Positions 59,849 to 64,000 of a DNA stretch of 64,000 bases are shown one piece after another; position 1 is the stretch's first letter, and every line of letters starts with the position of its first letter. The notes under the pieces were generated by a model, which saw only the letters and a list, made by a program, of their open reading frames with translations, did not search any database and was not told the origin of the DNA. A program made the position numbers and the translations under genes. Source of the DNA: an uncultured Clostridia bacterium (GTDB lineage: Bacteria; Bacillota; Clostridia; Oscillospirales; Ruminococcaceae); NCBI GenBank assembly GCA_944387885.1, contig CALXGR010000007.1, positions 1 through 64,000 on the forward strand, given 5' to 3'.

Positions 59849-60802
59849 TTGATTACAGTTGAACATTTGACCAAACGATATAACGGCGGTCAGCTGGCCG
59901 TAGACGATATTTCCTTTTCCATCGACAAAGGGGGCGTGTGGGGACTTCTGGGCCCCAACGGCGCCGGAAAGTCTACCTTGATGAACATGATCACCGGGTA
60001 TCTTTCCGCAACCCAGGGAAAGATTCTGGTGGATGGAGTGGACCTGGTGGAGGAGCCGGGAAAGGCCAAGGCCCTCATGGGCTACCTGCCCGAAATTCCC
60101 CCTCTTTACCCTGAAATGGGGGTGGAGGAATACCTGAACTTTGTGGCGGAGTTGAAGGGAATCCGGAAAAAGGCCCAGCGCACCCAGGAAGTGCAGAAAG
60201 CCATGGAACAGCTGGACCTGACCGGTATGCGTCACCGGCTTATCCGGAACCTGTCCAAAGGGTACCGCCAGCGTACCGGCCTGGCCGGGGCGCTCCTGGG
60301 CAAGCCCCAGATCATTATTCTGGATGAGCCCACCGTAGGCCTGGACCCTGCCCAGATCATTGAAATGCGGGAACTGATCAAGGAGCTTGGAAAGGAACAT
60401 ACCGTCATCCTTTCCAGCCATATCCTGTCCGAGGTGCAGTCCATCTGCGACCAGGTCATGATTATTTCCCAGGGAAAGCTGGTGGCCCAGGGCTCGCCGG
60501 ACAGCCTGAGCCAGAGCCGGCAGGTCCTGCATATCACTGCCCAGGGAAAGGCAGAGCAGATTGAAAAGCTGCTGAAAAAGATTCAAGGTCTGGAAAAGCT
60601 GACTCTGGAACATGCTCATGGGGATGAGGTGACCTTCACCGCTGCCTGTGCCCCCGACCAGGACCTTCGCCGGTCGGTGAGCCTGACCCTGGCCAAGGAA
60701 GGCTGCCCGGTGCTGGCATTGACCAGCGAAGCCCCCAGTCTGGAGGAAATTTTCCTCAAGCTGACAGAAAGTCATGTTCCTGAACAGGAGGAGATGGAAT
60801 GA
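59849..60802 (+). CDS. ABC transporter ATP-binding protein, GldA-like
   Basis: A 317-residue ATPase. Walker A is GPNGAGKSTLMNMI, the signature LSKGYRQRTGLAGALLG (as in GldA/CcmA-like ATPases), Walker B IIILDEPTVGLDP, histidine in SSHILSEV. The extra C-terminal domain (220-317) fits exporters. It starts with TTG 59849, eight bases after GGAGGG. Followed by ABC-2 permease, GldG-like and DUF4340 proteins, the layout of the Gld-type export cluster. Confidence 0.92.
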   Translation: MITVEHLTKRYNGGQLAVDDISFSIDKGGVWGLLGPNGAGKSTLMNMITGYLSATQGKILVDGVDLVEEPGKAKALMGYLPEIPPLYPEMGVEEYLNFVAELKGIRKKAQRTQEVQKAMEQLDLTGMRHRLIRNLSKGYRQRTGLAGALLGKPQIIILDEPTVGLDPAQIIEMRELIKELGKEHTVILSSHILSEVQSICDQVMIISQGKLVAQGSPDSLSQSRQVLHITAQGKAEQIEKLLKKIQGLEKLTLEHAHGDEVTFTAACAPDQDLRRSVSLTLAKEGCPVLALTSEAPSLEEIFLKLTESHVPEQEEME

Positions 60803-61659
60803 TCGCTGTTTTCAAGCGAGAATGGAAAAGCTATTTTTCCGGTGTCATGGGATATTTCCTGGTAGGATTTATGGCCATGGTCTGCGGGATATATTTTTGG
60901 GCCAATAACCTGATCAACGCATCAGCGGATTTCAGCTATACCATTTATTGTACGACCTTTGCCTTTCTCATTTATGTGCCCATTCTGACCATGCGGAGCT
61001 TTGCGGAGGAGCGGCGGACCAAAACGGACCAGCTTCTTCTCACCAGCCCGGTGAGCCTGACCTCCATTGTGCTGGGCAAGTTTCTGGCACATCTGGCCAT
61101 CTTCGGATTGTCGGTGGTGCTTATGGGGCTTATGCCGGTGGTCATGGGGTTCTACGGTTCCATAGACTGGGCACGGATTCTGGGGTCCCTTCTCAGCTAT
61201 CTGTTTTTGGGCGGAAGCTGTATTGCCATGGGCCTGTGGGTGAGCAGCCAGACCGAGAGCCAGATCATCAGCTGCCTGGCCAGCTTTGGCCTGATGCTGC
61301 TGGCCTATCTCATTGCCAGCATCCGGCTTCTTCTGGTCAGCGGCAACCTTATGGCTTACCTGGTATTCCTGGGAGCAGCCCTGATCATCGCCCTCTGTGC
61401 CGGTGTCCGGGGAGGAGCTCCCCTTGGAATGGGAGTATTCCTTCTCTGTGTTATTCTGCTGACAGGGGTATACCTGTTCAGCGGTTCCTGGCTGGCGCAA
61501 GGGTTCTCCGGGGTAATGGAGGCCATGGACCTGTTCACTCCCTTTGCAGGGTTTGTGTATGGGGTATTTGACCTGACTTCCCTGGTATATTATCTCACCG
61601 TTGCAGGATTCTTCCTGTTCCTCACCGGACAGAGCCTGGAAAAGCGCCGGTGGAGCTGA
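60799..61659 (+). CDS. ABC-2 family permease, GldF-like
   Basis: A 286-residue permease with about six helices, starting IAVFKREWKSYFSGVMGYFLVG, and the family stretch FAEERRTKTDQLLLTSPVSLTSIVLGKFL that contacts the ATPase. GldF in Bacteroidota belongs to a gliding-linked ABC system; in Firmicutes homologues, the substrate is unknown. It overlaps the ATPase gene by four bases. Confidence 0.92.
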   Translation: MIAVFKREWKSYFSGVMGYFLVGFMAMVCGIYFWANNLINASADFSYTIYCTTFAFLIYVPILTMRSFAEERRTKTDQLLLTSPVSLTSIVLGKFLAHLAIFGLSVVLMGLMPVVMGFYGSIDWARILGSLLSYLFLGGSCIAMGLWVSSQTESQIISCLASFGLMLLAYLIASIRLLLVSGNLMAYLVFLGAALIIALCAGVRGGAPLGMGVFLLCVILLTGVYLFSGSWLAQGFSGVMEAMDLFTPFAGFVYGVFDLTSLVYYLTVAGFFLFLTGQSLEKRRWS

Positions 61660-61670
61660 GGAGGAAACCC

Positions 61671-63050
61671 ATGAAAAATAAGATAAAACAGTTATTTACC
61701 GTTAAAAGCAAACGGGCCATGAGCAACAGCGCCATGGCGCTGGGACTTTCTGCCGTGGTTCTGGTATTGGTGGTGGCCATAAATCTGCTGGTCCGTGCCA
61801 TTCCGGTGCGGTACACCCAGTATGATGTAAGCGAGAGCCAGCTTTATACCCTGGGCGGAACCAGCTATGAATTGATTCAGTCCCTGGAACAGCCGGTGGA
61901 CATTTACTACTTGGCCCAGGAAGGGGCAGAGGACACCAACGTCAAGAACCTGCTGGAACGGTACCAGACCAGCAGCAGTCAGGTCCACTGGGAGACGGTG
62001 GACCCGGCCTATAATCCCTCCTTTGCATCGGAATATGGCTACGATGATGCCACCGAGGGCAGCTTGCTGGTGGTCAGCGGTGAGCAGAGCCGGTTGATTC
62101 TTCCTACCTCCTTCTACCAGTCCGGTACGGATGAGGCCGGGAACTACACCATCGGCTTTGATGCCGAACAGCAGATCACCAGCGCCATCCGGTATGTCAT
62201 CAGCACCGATACTCCCAAGGTATACCGCCTTACCGGTCACGGGGAGGCAGAGCTGGACAGCTACGCCCTTCAGACCATCCAGAACCAAAACCTGGAATTG
62301 GTGGACCTGAGCCTGGTATCCAGCGGCCAGGTTCCCGAGGATGCCCGTGCCCTGATTCTCAACGCCCCCATGGTGGATTATACCCAGGAGGAAGTAGATG
62401 TTCTGCGGGACTATCTGGAACTGGGGGGCAGCCTGGTCCTGGTCACCGACGGCCAGATGTCCACCCCCAACCTGGCCGCCCTTCTGGAAGAATACGGGAT
62501 CACTCTGGCAGAGGGATATCTGTCGGAGGGCAACTCAGATTACCACATCAGCGGCCTGGATTACTACCTGCTCCCCGACCTGGGCGAGGACGAGATCACC
62601 CAGGATATGAACGGCCGGTATGTTCTGATTCCTTACGCCCAGGGTGCCCTGGTCAATGAGGATACAGTGGCCGAGGTCACCCCGCTCCTTATCACCTCTG
62701 ATAAGGCGGTCCCGGACAGCGATCCCGAAACGGAGGGAACCTTCCTCCTCTCGGCGGTCTCCCGGAACAGCGGGGGAGGAGCCATCCTCTGGGTAGGCGG
62801 TTCCGGAATCTGGAACGGCAGTCTGGACAGCGTGGTGTCCGGCGGCAACAGCCAGTTCCTGATAGGGGGACTGAGCGCCCTCTGCGGACAGGCGGACACT
62901 CTGGTCATTTCCAGCAAGAGCCTGCAGCTGGAAGGATTGGTTCTTCCTGAGAGCGCTGTCATGCTCTGGGGCTGTGTCTTCACCATCCTTATTCCTCTGG
63001 CTCTGATAGGAGTGGGCATTGCCGTTACTTTGAAACGGAGGCGGCAGTAA
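61671..63050 (+). CDS. GldG-like (ABC-associated) membrane protein
   Basis: A 459-residue protein with an N-terminal helix (about 20-42), a large outer domain and a C-terminal helix (about 430-453). The outer domain has the GldG/ABC_transp_aux pattern: QYDVSESQLYTLGGTSYELIQSLEQPVDIYYL at its start, VYRLTGHGEAEL in the middle and LRDYLELGGSLVLVTDGQM later. It works with the neighbouring ATPase and permease. ATG 61671 follows GAGGAGGAAA; it overlaps the next gene by one base. Confidence 0.9.
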   Translation: MKNKIKQLFTVKSKRAMSNSAMALGLSAVVLVLVVAINLLVRAIPVRYTQYDVSESQLYTLGGTSYELIQSLEQPVDIYYLAQEGAEDTNVKNLLERYQTSSSQVHWETVDPAYNPSFASEYGYDDATEGSLLVVSGEQSRLILPTSFYQSGTDEAGNYTIGFDAEQQITSAIRYVISTDTPKVYRLTGHGEAELDSYALQTIQNQNLELVDLSLVSSGQVPEDARALILNAPMVDYTQEEVDVLRDYLELGGSLVLVTDGQMSTPNLAALLEEYGITLAEGYLSEGNSDYHISGLDYYLLPDLGEDEITQDMNGRYVLIPYAQGALVNEDTVAEVTPLLITSDKAVPDSDPETEGTFLLSAVSRNSGGGAILWVGGSGIWNGSLDSVVSGGNSQFLIGGLSALCGQADTLVISSKSLQLEGLVLPESAVMLWGCVFTILIPLALIGVGIAVTLKRRRQ

Positions 63051-63943
63051 TGGGGGCCAAAAAGAAACTGCTTCTCATATTGGGAGGGGCGGCGGTTCTC
63101 CTGGCCGCACTTGCAGCCCTGGTAACCTTCCTGAAACCGGAGGAATCCTCTCAGGAAATTCCGTTTCTCTCCATGGACTCGGTCACCCGGATCACCCTTC
63201 AGTGGCCGGAAGAGACTACCACCCTGGAACTGGGGGAGGAATGGACTGACCCGGAGGACCCCAACTATCCCATCCGCCAGTCTATTCTGGAAAATATGGC
63301 AACCACTGCCCAGAACATCACCGCCCAGCGGCAGCTGGAGGATGACTCCCAGACAGGGCTGGACACTCCGGCCCTGACGGTTACATTGGAAAATGATGGT
63401 GAGAGTGTGACTTTCTCCTTTGGTAACTGCAACTCCCTTACCGGAGACTATTACGCAGCCCTGGGAGGGGAAGTCTATACTCTGAGCGAGGAAGTGTATA
63501 ACGCCTTTGCCTACACCAAAGAAGGTTTGTATGCACCCCAGGCTCCCATGGAGCTGGAAGAGAACCTTGCCAGCCTGGAGGTTCAATGGGGGGAAAACAC
63601 CCTGTCCCTGGTCCATGACGGGGAGACCTGGTCTTTTGCAGGAGATTCCCAGACTCAGCCGGACCAGACCAAGGTGGATTCTCTGATTTCCCAGCTGGGA
63701 TATACCCAGACTTCCATGACCATCACCGACCTGGCACAGGTGGAGCAGGAGCGCACCACTCAGCCTTACGCAACCGTGACGGCTCTGGGCAGCGAGGCGG
63801 CCTACTTTGAAGTGAGCGCTCCCGACCAGGAAGGATATGCCTGGCTTTGGGACAGCTCCACCGGATACCTTCACCGGGTGTCCTGGCAGAGTGTTTCCCT
63901 TTGGCTGGAAACTGCAACCGCCATTCTGGAAGGCGGAGAATAA
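63050..63943 (+). CDS. DUF4340 domain-containing protein
   Basis: A 297-residue membrane-anchored protein: N-terminal helix (5-27), then DUF4340 repeats of beta-rich structure (SVTRITLQWPEETTTLEL; VTLENDGESVTFSFGN; LASLEVQWGENTLSLVHDGETWSFAGD). It is the usual fourth member of the Gld-like cluster and likely binds the transported substrate outside the cell. It starts at ATG 63050 and is followed by a strong terminator. Confidence 0.88.
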   Translation: MGAKKKLLLILGGAAVLLAALAALVTFLKPEESSQEIPFLSMDSVTRITLQWPEETTTLELGEEWTDPEDPNYPIRQSILENMATTAQNITAQRQLEDDSQTGLDTPALTVTLENDGESVTFSFGNCNSLTGDYYAALGGEVYTLSEEVYNAFAYTKEGLYAPQAPMELEENLASLEVQWGENTLSLVHDGETWSFAGDSQTQPDQTKVDSLISQLGYTQTSMTITDLAQVEQERTTQPYATVTALGSEAAYFEVSAPDQEGYAWLWDSSTGYLHRVSWQSVSLWLETATAILEGGE

Positions 63944-63948
63944 AAGAA

Positions 63949-63990
63949 AAAAGGTCAGACCAAAAACTTCTTTTGGTCTGACCTTTTGAT
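63949..63990 (+). terminator. Terminator of the Gld-like ABC operon
   Basis: A perfect 17-bp stem (63949-63965 with 63971-63987) around a five-base loop, flanked by A- and T-rich tracts. Confidence 0.93.
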
Positions 63991-64000
63991 TATTTAAAAA

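Noticed and set aside
1..64000. CRISPR array, prophage, insertion sequence or integrase
   Set aside because: No regular repeat-spacer array, transposase, recombinase or phage structural gene was found; the lone lysozyme does not make a prophage.

Overview
The window looks like chromosome from a Gram-positive, anaerobic gut Clostridium of the Oscillospiraceae/Ruminococcaceae type (order Eubacteriales). I infer this from the moderately high GC with Firmicutes-type ribosome binding sites (GGAGG), the sporulation gene ytfJ (GerW family), a DUF4250 gene, a single-chain group-B-like [FeFe] hydrogenase, a biotin-dependent carboxyltransferase operon, a divergent IMP dehydrogenase and a glmS ribozyme. 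Species cannot be named from the sequence alone. No phage, insertion sequence, transposase, CRISPR array or rRNA operon is visible. About 60 protein genes, two tRNA genes and one ribozyme fill it densely.

Layout. 1-5.6 kb: the end of an aconitase-like hydratase, a GntR regulator with its own operator, a CPBP protease, tadA, a FabG-like reductase, a GH25 lysozyme and an AI-2E family permease. 5.7-10.3 kb: a four-gene set (ATP-grasp enzyme, GT-C type membrane protein, GH13 hydrolase, lipoprotein). 10.3-20.9 kb: an unexplained 424-bp leader region, an IMPDH, a MATE pump, tRNA-Leu(GAG), rmuC, a polysaccharide deacetylase, a small membrane protein, the glmS ribozyme plus glmS, and pyk. 20.9-29.5 kb: deoB and a YdcF-like protein, nadE with a NusG-II protein, a polar amino acid ABC transporter, an esterase, a DUF4250 protein and rpmB. 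29.7-37.6 kb: an M50 protease, scpA-scpB, a DUF2953 protein, ytfJ, rluB, the three-gene carboxyltransferase/BCCP/OadA-like operon and a YerC-type TrpR-like regulator. 37.6-43.4 kb: xpt and a complete branched-chain amino acid ABC transporter (livKHMGF). 43.4-49.1 kb: an amidase, an OmpR-type two-component system overlapping two exported-protein genes, then tRNA-Ser(GGA) beside a repeated palindromic region. 49.2-64 kb: the hydrogenase, mtaB, a D,D-carboxypeptidase, pgi, a small P-loop protein, yceD-rpmF, a DUF512 radical SAM protein, der, plsY and a Gld-like ABC export cluster.

How it fits together. The genes describe a fermenter that imports amino acids (two ABC systems), runs glycolysis (pgi, pyk), handles carboxyl groups through soluble biotin enzymes, disposes of electrons through hydrogenase, and remodels its peptidoglycan and envelope (lysozyme, amidase, carboxypeptidase, deacetylase, glmS).

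Most unusual signals. (1) Both tRNA genes have, just beyond their 3' ends, inverted degenerate copies of their own T-arm/acceptor sequence arranged around the terminator, with nearby perfect stem-loops having three-base loops; at tRNA-Ser part of this is duplicated as a 63-bp direct repeat. (2) PlsY begins with a peptide matching the hallmark motif of sodium-pumping decarboxylase beta subunits, while the carboxyltransferase operon in the same window has no such subunit. (3) A compact pseudoknot-forming RNA candidate and a 22-bp-spaced direct repeat lie ahead of the IMPDH gene. (4) The promoter of the carboxyltransferase operon is embedded in the terminator of the preceding gene.
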